A stretch of DNA of 64,000 bases from Eonycteris spelaea. Lineage: Eukaryota > Chordata > Mammalia > Chiroptera > Pteropodidae. Shown here one piece after another: positions 22,546 through 34,290 of the stretch. Each line of letters starts with the position of its first letter. Position 1 is the stretch's first letter. The notes under the pieces were generated by a model. That model was not told where the DNA came from, searched no databases, and saw only the letters and a list, made by a program, of their open reading frames with translations. Location: contig PUFA01000289.1 in assembly GCA_003508835.1 (NCBI GenBank), positions 682,001-746,000 on the forward strand. Reading direction: 5' to 3'. The translations under genes were made by a program, and so were the position numbers.

Positions 22546-24034
22546 GTCATCATAGGCATGTGTTCCTCCTCTCACAATTTCATGTTTGTCCCTTCCAAAG
22601 CTGTATACTTGATGAAAGTGGAAGCACTTCCTGGATAAGGGCTCTAAATCTAATCTTTCTGGATAATACTCTCTGGTGGATCTGTGGGTAGGTAAATGGT
22701 TAATAGAACCTCCAAACAGGTCTAATCTGATGGAAAAGTAAGCTTGTCAAACTTAAGTTAAAATTTTTAAGACCAGGTCTTAAATAGTTAAGATGAACTT
22801 CTAGTTAGCCACAATGGTTTAGATTTCCCAAAATACATGTACCACTAATTAAAAAGAAAACAATTTTTTAAATTTTAAAAATTACATCCTTCCTATGAAA
22901 TTGAGTCTACCTTTTTTTTTTTTTTTTTTGGAATTTTTGTTTTATAGAAGTAATTTCAGTCTAGTTGTTTTCTAAAGGTTACTATATGGCATTTACTAAT
23001 TTGTTCATTTATTATTTTATCTGTTATATATGCCATATTTTCAACACAAATCGTTTTTATTTAGAAAACTCTTGATTCTAGTTAATTTTTTTAACTAATT
23101 TGCGATTTAGGCTGGCATCTTTAACATTATATGAGTAATGTAATGTATTATCAATTGTGGAGAAGGAAAGGGGAAAGAGGGTGAGAGAGAGAGAAAGAAA
23201 GAAATGGAAGAAAGGGAGGGTGAGAAAGAGAGCAAGAATAAAAAGCAAAAATATTTTAAAAAAACAACTTATTTTTTCCTGTCACTTCTGTCTGTAGTAG
23301 CATTATCTGATTGTCATTTATTATCTTACATTCTAAGGCAGAATCATTATAGATAGGTTTTAAAATTTAAACATCATTTTTCACATAGTGTTTATATACT
23401 AATGTTTTATATATGTTTGATATCAATGGCATTTAATTTACATTTAAGCTTCTAAGAGCTTTATGGTCTTTTAATTTGAGTACAATTCAATGCTTTGCAC
23501 AGTGTAATATGTACAACAAATTATTTATATCTGCTGGCCAAATTTAAACATATATATATCAGGGGTTATCCAAAGGCATTTTATGAATTACCTTTTACTT
23601 CATCAAAGCTATGGAGATGACCCTGGAGGTGTAAGGTTGAAGTATGGGAAGTGAGTGTTGACTTCTAAGACCCCCCAGAGGATCTAAAGGGAAATACAGT
23701 TAAGAAGTTAGGTTGTCTTGCTCTCTTCCTTTTTCCTTCTACTGTACTGTTGGAATTGGTAATATTTCTTTATTTCTATGGATTTACATATATATATATA
23801 ATGCATATTTTGAGTGTCTATTATTCTAGACATTGAACTCAGGAAAGGTCCTCATGGGATTATAGCATGGTGAAGGAAACAGATATTTTGCTTCACAGCA
23901 TGTATCACAGTTTGTAATTATATAATTTATTTGTATGTTACCTTTATGTAATAAAATATGAGAAATATTATTATCAGCTGAGCTATAGTATTTTTTGTGA
24001 ACATATGGCAATTTACTGAATATAGTTTAGGTGT
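22546..24034. other. Unassigned AT-rich stretch with simple tracts
   Basis: Contains an 18-bp poly(T) run (22912-22929), an impure GA-rich tract (23158-23245) and short TATA runs. No gene supported. Confidence 0.4.
23158..23245. repeat. (GA)n/(GAAA)n purine tract
   Basis: Imperfect purine-only repeat with few interruptions. Confidence 0.8.
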
Positions 24035-25460
24035 AAGAGAATAAAGATGGTTGTGTAGGAATTAGCCGGATGAAAGAGGGAGGTAGGTGGAGTGGGAGAG
24101 TATTCCAGACTGAAGAAACAGCATCTGTGAGGGTCCAGAAGTGACAGAGATTTGAAGATCTACAAGTTGAGCAAGAGAAAGAAGGATAATAAATGAGGCG
24201 TAAGAAGTCTGCAGGGGCCAGTTACGTAATGAAAAGCTTTGTATGCCTTATGCAATATAACATGGAAGAGTTTTAAGCAAAAAGTTGGGAACACAATCAG
24301 ATTTGAGTGTTAGAAGAATTTTTTCTTTGCTCCTTAGAAAATGTTTAAAGGAAGGTACAAATGATGGTGAAGAGACAAAGAGGCTGTTGCAATGGTCCAG
24401 GAGAGACATAATGGTAGTAGCCTGGACTAGCTGTTGCAGAGTTAGAAGAGAAGCAGAGATGTTCAAGGGATGTTTAGGAAGTAGGCAGAATTTAAAAGAC
24501 TTGTTTGCATTTGGCAGATGAGGGGAATGACAGAGTCAGACATGATTCCTGGTTTCTGGCTTGGATGACTGGTAGGTGGTGGTTGCAATTTTAGAGAAAA
24601 GGAACACTGGAGGAGGAACAGGCTTGGAAGAAAGATGAATTCAACTGTGAACATGTGGAATTCAAGATACCAGTAGGCAGTTGCATATGTATGTTTTAAG
24701 TTTAAGAAATTGAGGTGGGCTGGAAATTATGTTTAGGCCTCATCATCAAGTAAGGACACTAGCTTAGGGAAGAAACTCTAGAAAAAAACCTTGTCGATCA
24801 CCACACACACAAAAAAGGAGTGCCCAGAGAAGTAGGAGGAGAATAATAATAATAATGATAAAAGCTAAAATGCATATACTTACTTTGTGCCCATCACTGT
24901 TTTATATGCTTTTACATATATTAAATAAATTTAATTCTCTCAAAAGAGGTTGGTGCTAATGTTACTCCTAATTTTGCAGATGAAAAATATGTGAATCATG
25001 AAGAGGTTAAGCCACTTACATACCATCACACCACCAGTACATGGCAGAGCTGATTTAAATTTAGGTGCTTTGGCAGAGTCTGTGGGCTCTTTCTCTGCAC
25101 TCTTCTGAAAGCCATGGGGATGCGCTGTCCAGAAACCATGCAAAGAGAGCTGCCTAGAGGCCGAGCAAGATCAGGACTGAAAGTTTTCCATTAGGTTTAG
25201 TGACTTTGTCATCGGAAAGGACTTATTTGCTATTGTTGTGGTCCAAGAAGATAGATCTCAGTAGGGTGAGGGCCTTCAGGGATGAGGGAAAATGATGGCA
25301 AGTATAGATGATGCTGTCCAGCAGACTGGCTGAGAAGGTGAGGAGAGAGGAGTGGGAGAATTCTAGATAACAGACTGGGAAAGGAAAATAGTCACGGAAA
25401 GAATTTGACATAGAGATAGAGCAGACAGGAGTTTTTATGAGAGAAATAAATTTGAGAAAC
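24035..25460 (-). mobile_element. Long L2-associated ancient repeat, antisense, split by a MIR
   Basis: Purine-rich sequence with ordered blocks: GAGAGTATTCCAGACTGAAG, GAAAAGCTTTGTATGCCTTATGC, AGGCTGTTGCAATGGTCCAG, TTCCTGGTTTCTGGCTTGGATGAC, and GATACCAGTAGGCAGTTGCATATG. It resumes after the MIR with AGTGCCCAGAGAAG and ATCAGGACTGAAAG type text. These blocks recur together in mammalian genomes as a long ancient repeat upstream of L2 tails. The exact family label is uncertain. The ORFs within are chance. Confidence 0.55.
24845..25120 (-). mobile_element. MIR SINE inserted into the L2-associated repeat, antisense
   Basis: ATACTTACTTTGTGCCCATCACTGTTTTATATGC, TTTTGCAGATGAAAAATATG, and GAAGAGGTTAAGCCACTTACATACCATCACACCACCAGT give a reversed MIR. 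The flanking repeat continues on both sides, so this is a nested insertion. Confidence 0.75.
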
Positions 25461-27619
25461 ATTGTTTTTTTTCAAGAAGAAGATAGGTATGGCTTGAGAG
25501 AATCAAAAGGCAATCCTTGATGATAAATTATAGAATTTGTTGGCTTCCTAAAGTCTCTACAGCCATACAGTGATTAGTTGACTACCATTACCCATCAGTC
25601 AGCAGAATGAAATTTGGATGCAAAACCTGTGGTCAGAAATACTGATTTGTGACTGCTTCTTTGAGAATCTTGGGAACAATACGTTATAAATTTTAACCAG
25701 ACATTAATGGAGTGCTCTAATCTAGGACGAATGACAATCACCTTTTAGTACATTTCACTGGAATTGCTCACTTCCTTTCACTTATTATTCTGAAATTACA
25801 GATGGCAGAGATTGCCTTGGGGAAGTTTCCCTAAAATTACTTTTCCCTGTGACTTTAAATCAGGTTTAATTTGACCCTAGGCTTTGTGTAGAAGGTCATT
25901 TGGACTACCATCCCTGCTATAACCTCTAGATTATTAAGAAGCTTTTCTGAAAGATTTTGTGGAAAGTTACAGGATGAACTAGTCTATTTATCTTTGGGAA
26001 GGTAGGTCATGGGAGAATGTCACAACTGTCAAACTGGTACTATGTTGTGTCAAACCAAAAGCAATACCTACAGGCAGAGGTGAACTGGAATGTGTTTTCT
26101 GAAATTCTGCATAATTTGATGGGTGGCATTTTTTCTTTTCTCTATTATAGAGTGTTTAAATTACTGTGAATACTTTTTTTTAACTGAATCTCAAAGATGT
26201 TAGTTCTGCAAGTTTTTTTCCTTTTCCATCTTAATCCACATGAGTTTTATGAGCTTGTGACTTTTTAGAATAATTAAAAATAAATCTTTCTGATAAGGAA
26301 AAATATTATATAAAATGATGCATTTAAACATAAAGTTATATTTAATATAAAGTTTTTTTAAATAAATATTTTATTAAATTTATTAAAATAAAAAATGCAT
26401 TTAAATGTAAAGTTTTATTTTAATACCTTAATTTCGTTATACCTCTAGTTTGTGTTTTTTGAAACATTCATAGGATATTTGCATATTGTTTGAAGAAAAA
26501 TGTGTGTGCCATAAGCAGAGCTTTGCTGTTCGGCCTGAATATAAGGTTATAGTTAATCACTTAAAAGTCTCATTTAGACATTAATAAAAGAAAAGAAAAG
26601 AAGCAGCAAGATTAATGACAGAAAAACACAGTTAATGATTTAGTGAGTTTTAGTTACAAACCAGAAAAGCATAAACAAAACTGGTTAAATAATAATTTTG
26701 TAGTTCTTTGTTTTTCTTCTGAACAGGCCTTGTAGATAATTATACTTGCTGAATCATTTGTCATGTTGTACATTTCCTCACATTAGCTATAAAACATATT
26801 TCATGAGGTTTACTTCATGATTGATTTGCTGCTCTTAATATAAAGTGTTTGAGCCTTCTGTGTTAAAAGAATTCAGTGACTATTTGCTTGGGGAGATTCT
26901 CAGTACCTGTTCTCTGTTGAATGAAAAACGAGGCGATGAAGGCAGTTGAAAACATTTTTCTGTTCAGCTCAGTGACTGACTGTGAGAGTGAACGACCACC
27001 TGCACTCTCATGGTAAGCCTCTTATAGTGCTTGTCTGACAGTGATAAACAGAAGTGAGCTTCCTCTGCCCCACCCCCAAGTCTGGTCTCACTCTGATGAG
27101 ACTCTATTCTTGAGTTTACAGACTGATATGAAGGTGCAGAGGCAACTCTGTAATTATATTCAAACTTGAACATGGTTATATATCATGTTCAAGAAATTTC
27201 CTGTATTTGAAGGCAATCAGCAAGTCTGCCTTGTGTCCTGTGTCTTACCTGTGCGCTGAGTGAAGCCTGCTTCGGCTGCTGTTTCCCTAGTGTGGAATTA
27301 TCTCCCTCTTTGGAAAAGGCTGTTTTTCTGGCTCATACTTTGGTGAGAGCTTGAGAAAAGCTATAGAATGTCTTTGATTTTGAGAACTTTTTTGGTGGTT
27401 CAAGTCAACCTGTAGAGAGATAGTCATTGTTTTTCTTACTGTCTTCACACCTCCCTTTCTGGCTTCCACATAAAGATTAGTAGTTATATTAGGTGTGTGA
27501 AGCATATAGAGTGACTTTTACTCTATCTCTGAGCTTATAGATTTATTACAGGTCATTCATAACATTGATTAGCTGCTTGTCAATATTTATGTTTCCTCTT
27601 TGGTAATTTTTTTCAAACT
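25461..27619. other. Unassigned stretch
   Basis: About 2.2 kb of mostly AT-rich sequence without a supported gene. A GC-balanced segment at 26940-27300 holds a strong minus-strand donor context (CGCACAG, then GTAAGACAC, exon edge at 27249). No acceptor or ORF around it is convincing. Confidence 0.35.
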
Positions 27620-27740
27620 ATTATTCATTCAACAAATATATATTGATTATTACATGGTAGGCATTGTGCTATAATTCTAGGATGAAGATGAATAAGATAC
27701 AGTTTCTACACATGATCTGTTGGTACCAAGAAAACACCAA
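27620..27740 (-). mobile_element. L2 3' end, antisense
   Basis: TTCATTCAACAAATATATATTGATTATTACATGGTAGGCATTGTGCTATAATTCTAGG follows the reversed L2 terminus. Confidence 0.75.
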
Positions 27741-29924
27741 GTATTTTAATGTACTGTAATTAGTTTAAGATTTTGACAATAAATTCGAAATACTAACTCA
27801 TTATTATGACTATGTCAAATTAACATGCAGAAATGGAAGCAAATTTCTTAGCAATGATACCTTTGCCACCTTCTTAGTCTGTACTAGAGCTTCGTGGACA
27901 AGCAGGAAGGAAAAGTAATGCCAAAAATGAAATTATCCTGAAAGCCTGCCATTTGCATCTGCTTTAGATTTACTTGTCAGTAGCTTGTAAAACCTATTAG
28001 GTTGTGGAGTTCATAAAGCTAGCAGGTACTTGAGCTTCTCATGAACTTTTATTTGAACACAAATAAACTGAAATAAGCACTATATTATTATTGTTTTAAT
28101 TCTAATAGAAAGACACTGAAGATTCTGAACAACACAACACAATACGCCTTTACATAAATTCTCATACATGTAGCTGCTCATTTTAAGGGATAAGGATGTA
28201 TATGTACATACATTCACAGCCATATACAAACATGTTCTTACATGTTATTTCTGGTAGCTCACCGAAGCTGAACATTCTTGGCTTAGAGATGTAAAATCCT
28301 ATTAAAAGTCTAGAAAATAGATGCCTCAGTCCTTATCCAAGTAAGATTTAATTGTATTATTTACTTTATTGCTTTGAGATTTATAACTTTGGATACAGCT
28401 GCACTTGAAAATAATAGAAAACATTCTTAAAATATGATGGGTTTTCCCCAAAGGGTACCTTATTTCTTTATTTATTTTCCGAAAGTAAAAGTGAGGTGAC
28501 CTATAAAGACCAGAGAATGGGGTTATTTGGCAAAACTAGGTGAAGAAAAGGCAAATTTGTGACTCAGGACCTCTGTGTCGGGATACAGCAGATGACACAG
28601 TGAACAAGGTGATAAGAACAAGCAGAGAGGGGAGAAGTACACTGTTGTATGCCCCAAACTGGGATCTCTTATTGCTGCTGGCCTGGATCAAGCTTAAGAC
28701 CTTGTCTTTGCCCATGGTAGCAGGCTGCAGATGGTAAAGGGCATCTTCCTCTTTATAAACCAGTGATGATTTCCTACTTAAATGAAAGTATTCTATAACA
28801 AAAGAATTTTGTGTCTATATTAAATGTGTTTTTACAATCTCTAAAATAGTAACAATATGAAAAAGCATAGAACTAAGGGATCAGTGAGTTAAAAATGAAT
28901 ATCCACTTATCCAGCTGATTATGATATGTTTAATATGTTTATATTTGTAGAGCATATTTCATTACAATAGTTTATAATAGTTTATAAACTTTGAGTAAAT
29001 ATTGGGATTTTAGAAAAATAATATTTAAATGTACAGTATTATTCTACTTAAGTAAACAGTATATAGAATATTGGGATTATGTTGTCATTTGAAAAATTGT
29101 ATTCAATACAAGACTGAAACTTGGGAAAGTCTAAACATTTGCAGAAGGAAGTAGTGCTGTAACTAATTCAGGGAAAAGTGCCAGATACTACAAGATAGAA
29201 TTCCATGAGGTTTTACTGGTTAAAGCAGCATGTTGGCCCTGACTGAAGAAAAAAAAACTTCATATTTTTTTTTAACCTCAGGGTGAAATAAGTTTTTAAA
29301 TCTCCAGGGAAAAAAAATTGTGCTAACAATAATCAAGGTATTCTGTATTTGGTAAAGTTTACTTGGAATATTAAAAGTTTATAAGATTTGTAAAATTTAA
29401 TGGAGAATTTAACTTTAAACCAGGTGGATTAATGCTATATAAAATAAAAAAACTGAGTTCTTGCACATTACATGTACTCCTGCTCCTTGGTTATCAAATG
29501 AATTTTAAAGTAGATTTAAGAATGCTGAATGTAATATAACAAGGAACAATCTTACATAGTGTAGATTTCATATGTATATTTCCTGTGTTACTATGCATAT
29601 TTATATAATTGTGAGCATAAAGTTAACTCCATTTTTCAATAGCGATTTTATCTCCCAATTGAATGTGATCAACGTTTAGTTTCTGTTATTTGTTATTGCT
29701 TAATTTATTTTCCATTAGTGAAATGAACTATAGACTTGTAATTGGTAAATTTTCAGCTGTTTCATCTTAAACTCTGGTATAAATTGAGCACAAATAACTC
29801 CAGGGGCATACTCATCTAAAGGGAATTTGGCACAGTATCCAGTGGTCTGTAAGACACCCTCCTTCTTCACCATTCAGGGGGACTGGTCAGAGGAAGAGAG
29901 AAGCTATGGCCAGCCATCTTGCCA
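27741..29924. other. Unassigned AT-rich stretch
   Basis: No supported gene. The 65-codon ORF at 28540-28737 lies in a more GC-balanced patch that might be conserved noncoding DNA. The 81-codon ORF at 29827-30072 runs into the next repeat. Confidence 0.4.
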
Positions 29925-30319
29925 TTATATTTCTCTAAACTACTACCTCCTGGACTCAGACCCTTACTGCCTCTCAGCTAAACTACTGCAGTTACCTCCC
30001 TCCTGCTCTCTGCCTCAGCTATCTCCTCTCTTAAATCCATCAGACACACTGATGTCACAGGGAATTTTCTAAAATAGGTTGGGCATGTCTCCTCTCTGGT
30101 TACATGCATTCAGAGGGTTCTTCCATAAGTCCAAATTTCTTACCGTAGTAACCAAGTCAGGTTATAGTCTGGCCAGCCAATTTCCTGCCTCAGTGAATTG
30201 AGACTTTGGTTATTCCATGAACCAACCATGTCCTTCTATGCATTTCCTCTGACTGGAATATTCTCTACTCGCTAATTCCAGTTTCTGACTGGGTTAGTCA
30301 CATGTTTTTTTTTTTTTAG
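29925..30319 (+). mobile_element. L2-associated ancient repeat, 5' segment
   Basis: Pyrimidine-rich blocks in sense order: CTACTACCTCCTGGACTCAG, GTCTCCTCTCTGGTTACATG, TCTGGCCAGCCAATTTCCTG, CTCTGACTGGAATATTCTCT. It is interrupted at 30320 by an LTR and resumes at 30803. Confidence 0.6.
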
Positions 30320-30802
30320 TGTGACTCTCTGTGAAGGCTGTAGGGGTTTAGGACGAATCATCCCAAGATATGCCTCTGTAGTATGAAGATTTCTTTTTTG
30401 TGCTAAAGGTAATGAGACCAGCAGGCTCAAGAGAAACTTCTGTCCCCTCCCCCTTAACTACCTAGAAGAATTTGATGTAGAGGCCTTGCCCTTAATAAGA
30501 GATTGCCAGAGATAGCCTTTCTTGACCCATCTATATGGCAGGGCAAAGTACTAATTACTGAACATCTGCTCTTGTCATCCTGCAATGACCTTCTGAAGCC
30601 CCAAGGTGCTCTACTTACCACATCCTTAGCTCAGAATGCCAAAAATGTGGGGTCTCTAACTCTCTCGTGTATGTGGGGTTCCCATGTAAATATATGTAAT
30701 TAAATCAGTTATTTTCTTTTGTTAGTCTGTCTCAAATAGGTTTAATTATTAGACCAGCTGAAAGAAACTTGAGGATAGAGGAAAGTTTCTTCCTCCCCTA
30801 CA
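30320..30802 (+). mobile_element. Solo LTR, 483 bp (ERVL-like), nested
   Basis: Starts TGTGACTCTCTGTGAAGG and ends TCTTCCTCCCCTACA, so it has the TG..CA ends of an LTR. Inside are ATCATCCCAAGATATGCCTC, CTACCTAGAAGAATTTGATG and, near the 3' end, GAAACTTGAGGATAGAGG. It splits an L2-associated repeat whose halves continue on both sides. No internal retroviral genes are present, so it is a recombined solo copy. A 5-bp target duplication is not evident (TTTAG left, AGGCT right). The internal 66-codon ORF is chance. Confidence 0.65.
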
Positions 30803-30975
30803 AGGCTTTTCTGGACATTTTCACACTCACTCAGCAAAAAATAATGCTCTGCTTTCTTGGTCCCCATAGCTCTTTGACTGAGAAGTCCTCAAGAATAAGG
30901 TAATTTTCTTCTTACCAGTCCTCTGCTGTGCTGTATGAACATATTAGGTAATTAATATTGGATGATGAGTAAATT
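30803..30975 (+). mobile_element. L2-associated ancient repeat, 3' segment
   Basis: Continues the interrupted element: AGGCTTTTCTGGACATTTTC, CCATAGCTCTTTGACTGAGA, then TCCTCAAGAATAAGG. It tapers out before the Tigger element. Confidence 0.55.
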
Positions 30976-31011
30976 CTGTTTAGGATTTTTGCTTTATGAA
31001 TTCTTTATGTC

Positions 31012-31664
31012 CACTAGTGTCCCCCCTTATCCTCATTTTTACTCTCTGCGGTTTCAGTTACCCATTGTCAACTGTGGTCCAAAAATGTTCAATGGGAAAT
31101 TTCAGAAGTAAATGATAAATATGTTGTAAGTTGTGCACCATTCTGAATGCTGCAGTGAAATCTTGCGCCATCCAGATCCATGCTGCCCTGGCTGTGAATC
31201 AGCTCTTTGTCCAACGTGTCCACACTGTGTATGCTCCCTGCACTGTAGTCGCTCAATAGCCATCTTGGTTATCAGATCGACTGCTGGTATCAGTGCTTGT
31301 GTTCAAGTAGCCCTTATTTTACTTAATAATGGCCTCAAAGCTCAAGAGTGGTAATGCTGGCAATTTAGATATGCCAAAGAGAAGCTGTAAAGTACTTCCT
31401 GTAAGTGAAAAGGTGAGTACAGTACTATATATTTGAGAGAGACCACATGCACATAACTTTATTACAATATGTTGTTATAACTACTCTATTTTATCATTAG
31501 TCATTGTTGTTAATCTCTTACTGTGCCTAATTTATAAATTAAGCTTTATTATAGGTATGTATGTGTAGGAAAAAACAGTACATACTGGGTTTGGTGCTAT
31601 CTGCTATTTCAGGCAACCCCCAGGGCTCTTGGAACATATCTCCTTTGGATAGAGGGGACTACTG
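31012..31664 (+). mobile_element. Tigger (TcMar-Tigger) DNA transposon, internally deleted
   Basis: Left end CACTAGTGTCCCCCCTTATCC and right end GGATAGAGGGGACTACTG form inverted termini. The left half carries GTTTCAGTTACCCATTGTCA and TTGGTTATCAGATCGACTGC. The right half carries TTACTGTGCCTAATTTATAA. From the ATG at 31325 a short remnant of the transposase start is visible, with DMPKRSCKVL near residues 14-23, and then the body is missing. It is a nonautonomous 653-bp deletion derivative of a pogo-type element. The right end abuts TA, the expected target site. Confidence 0.85.
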
Positions 31665-32061
31665 TATTCTTTTCTTTGCACACAATTTACCCATTTCATA
31701 CTGGTTAAATATGCATTAGTAATATAAGTCATTGTTTCATTGTTTAAGGAAACAAGGTAAAATGAATTAAGGTTCAACATTCTATGTTCATTTTTTTAAA
31801 GTTAAAAACTTCTTTACATTAAAACTGTAGCAAAAATGATGTTCTAATATAAATTTTATTTAAAAATTTAGATATAGTCAAATCCTCTTGCAATCTGTTT
31901 GAATTTCTAGATCTAAGCATATGCAGGTTTCATAATAAACACTCAAATACTTAGGGCCATGTTTTGATGAAATTGAGAAGTTTCTAATAGCACACTCATT
32001 TGTAAGATTGTTTAGTAATATTATTTGTTGATGATGTTAATTCAATAAATGAAATATGAGA
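31665..32061. other. Unassigned AT-rich stretch
   Basis: No ORF or recognised repeat. Confidence 0.4.
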
Positions 32062-32287
32062 GGCAGCATAGTATGGTGGGTAAGCAAACTGACTTTAGAG
32101 CCAAACTGTTCTTGTTTAAATATTGGGTTTAGTGACCACTTGAAAAAGTTTAAGAAGTTCCTGTGTCTCAATTTCTTTTTCTTTTAAACGAAGATGGTAC
32201 TGGTAGCCTTCCTTTGAGTTTGTTTTGTGAATTAATCGTTATTTCATATTAAAGTAGCAGGACACTCAGTAAGGTTAATAGTGTTTA
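32062..32287 (+). mobile_element. MIR SINE
   Basis: GCATAGTATGGTGGGTAAGCAAACTGACTTTAGAGCCAAACTG is a MIR head. A diverged core and GCAGGACACTCAGTAAGGTT follow. It runs into an ATT microsatellite. Confidence 0.75.
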
Positions 32288-32321
32288 CTATTATTATTAT
32301 TATTTATTATTATTATTATTT
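32288..32321. repeat. (TTA)n microsatellite
   Basis: About 11 units with one interruption, grown from the AT-rich end of the preceding MIR. Confidence 0.9.
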
Positions 32322-32864
32322 TTAATTACTTCACTATCTTCTCTGCCTCTATGCTCTGTGAAACTTTGCTTATTCAATTATTGTGTAAGATGCTTTATTT
32401 TTTTTTAGGACTATTTTTCATCTTAAATTGCAACTTAGTTGGAAGCTCAGAGGTAAAAAAGAAGGTTGAATTAAAATTAAAATGAAGGAAGAGTTGGAAA
32501 TTAGAAAAAAATTGAACTTTCTATTTCCTTTGTGTGAAAATTTTTGTCCCAAACAGCATGTAATGTAGAAGTCAATATGCACAGAGTACAATGGCTAAAG
32601 TATTGGAGTTTGTGCAGATTATGAACTAAAAAATAATCTTAAAATAGACCAATCTTGAAAAAATGGGCAAATTTTTGAGAGAGGGAAAAAGGGAGGGAGG
32701 GAGAGACTGTATAAAAATATGTTTTAGAGGGTGTTCAGATTTATAAGTAGGTGGAAGGAATTCATAGAGGTCCTTGAAAAGGGAAGGGGACAGACTAAGA
32801 AATGAAAGAAAACAAATTTTTAAAAATTAATTAATTAATCACTCTATTATTTATCTATTTTTAA
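32322..32864. other. Unassigned AT-rich stretch
   Basis: Contains a short GGGAGGGAGGGAGA purine tract near 32685. No gene supported. Confidence 0.4.
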
Positions 32865-33046
32865 CGGTGACATTGGTTAATAAAATCCAATTAGTTTCAG
32901 CTGTACACTTTAACAATAAGACATATTTATATTTACGCTGTGTGTTCGCCTCCCATAGTTAGCTTTCTTTCTGTTACCACATATTTGACCCCCTTAGCCC
33001 AGTCCACCTCCCCCTTCCCTACACTCCCAACCCTCTGGTAAAACAA
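32865..33046 (-). mobile_element. Lineage-type L1 3' end, antisense, short
   Basis: Begins GGTGACATTGGTTAATAAAAT, the reverse complement of the 3' terminus of the L1 at 44.5 kb. It goes on to TTCGCCTCCCATAGTTAG and GACCCCCTTAGCCCAGTCCA, the antisense of the same 3' UTR. It is only about 180 bp and severely 5'-truncated. A possible imperfect target duplication is AAAACAA..ATTTTTAA on both sides. Confidence 0.8.
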
Positions 33047-33344
33047 GATTTTTAATGATGTTCTTTATGCTATAATTTTTGCAATAGATTTTATGGGTGA
33101 TGTGAGTTTTTTTCTGTTTATAGAGATGGAATATATTCTTTCATCTATAATAATTTATTTGATTTTTACATGAGTGAAATGAACAGAGGATGGTTCCTCA
33201 TAGGAAAGACAGATGAGTCTGAATAAATGAAACAATATTTTTGCAGCTCTAATCATACTTCTTAAATGGTGCCTTCTTCTTTCCCTGGACACCTCCTTCT
33301 AGTAATTATCAGAAGTTGAGTCCATACAATAAATATTATGAAGG
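33047..33344. other. Unassigned stretch
   Basis: AT-rich, nothing recognised. Confidence 0.4.
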
Positions 33345-33560
33345 TGATATAGTGTAAGGGATTAGAAAACAGACTATAATTTAGATTCAAATCTTGATGC
33401 TGCTGTTTACAAGTTTTATGATTTTTGACTACTTTAAACCTCTGTTTCCAATGTAAAATGGAGATAAAAATAGTGTTGTGTGAACTGAGTCAATAAATGT
33501 GTGGATCTAGTGTCTGACACACAGTAAATGATCAATATATATTATTTGTTATCTTTATAT
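33345..33560 (+). mobile_element. MIR SINE
   Basis: TTAGATTCAAATCTTGATGC, then TTTAAACCTCTGTTTCCAATGTAAAATGGAGATAAAAATAG and GTGTCTGACACACAGTAAATGATCAATA. Standard MIR order. Confidence 0.8.
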
Positions 33561-34139
33561 CTTGTCAGTTCTGCCTAAGAACTAGCCCCGGAAATGCATA
33601 ATATAACCTTTCTCTTAGACTCTAATATTGATATTGCTTCTCTAAAATCTTTTGGGAACTTTCCACCTCAACTGAAGCTATACAATTTACTATTTGGAAT
33701 TGGTCATTAATAGAGTAAATATTAGTTCAATACTACATTCCAATGATGGCAAAGAAATACCCCTGTAATGTCACTTGAATTTCTTAGAGGGAAGATTATT
33801 TTTATTTAGATGATAGACATTATTTTCACACAGACCTTTTCAAAGTATATTTTCCTTTTGGTTCAAATCTCTTAATTATCCTCAAATCAACTTATGAGTA
33901 GTATACATAATAAATATTGTACTATTGAATGTAATAGTAAAATAATTTTTGATAATCCTATTACTATATAGAATCTTCTGGCCAGGCATTGATGCCACTC
34001 AGACTATGACAGGAGACTTTGTACATCATTAGTAGATTTCTTTCCAAATATGATTATGTCCTCTGTGGAATTTTTAGTTTTTTATAGGCTGTTGTAGGAG
34101 AAATTATGATTGTAAAATCTGATAGACCTTTTTTAAACT
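33561..34139. other. Unassigned AT-rich stretch
   Basis: No gene or confident repeat. Confidence 0.4.
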
Positions 34140-34290
34140 TTGATTTGACACTTGCTTGTTGTATGATCTTGGACAAGTTAGTTCTCCAAGACTCTCAGCA
34201 TGATTTGGTGAGGTATAAATGTGATTACACACACAAAACACAGCTCAATGTCCAGCACAGAGTTGGCAAACACTATTTCTAATTTATTTT
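34140..34290 (+). mobile_element. MIR SINE fragment
   Basis: GACACTTGCTTGTTGTATGATCTTGGACAAGTTAGTT matches the MIR core start. It ends AATGTCCAGCACAGAGTTGGCA. Confidence 0.7.
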
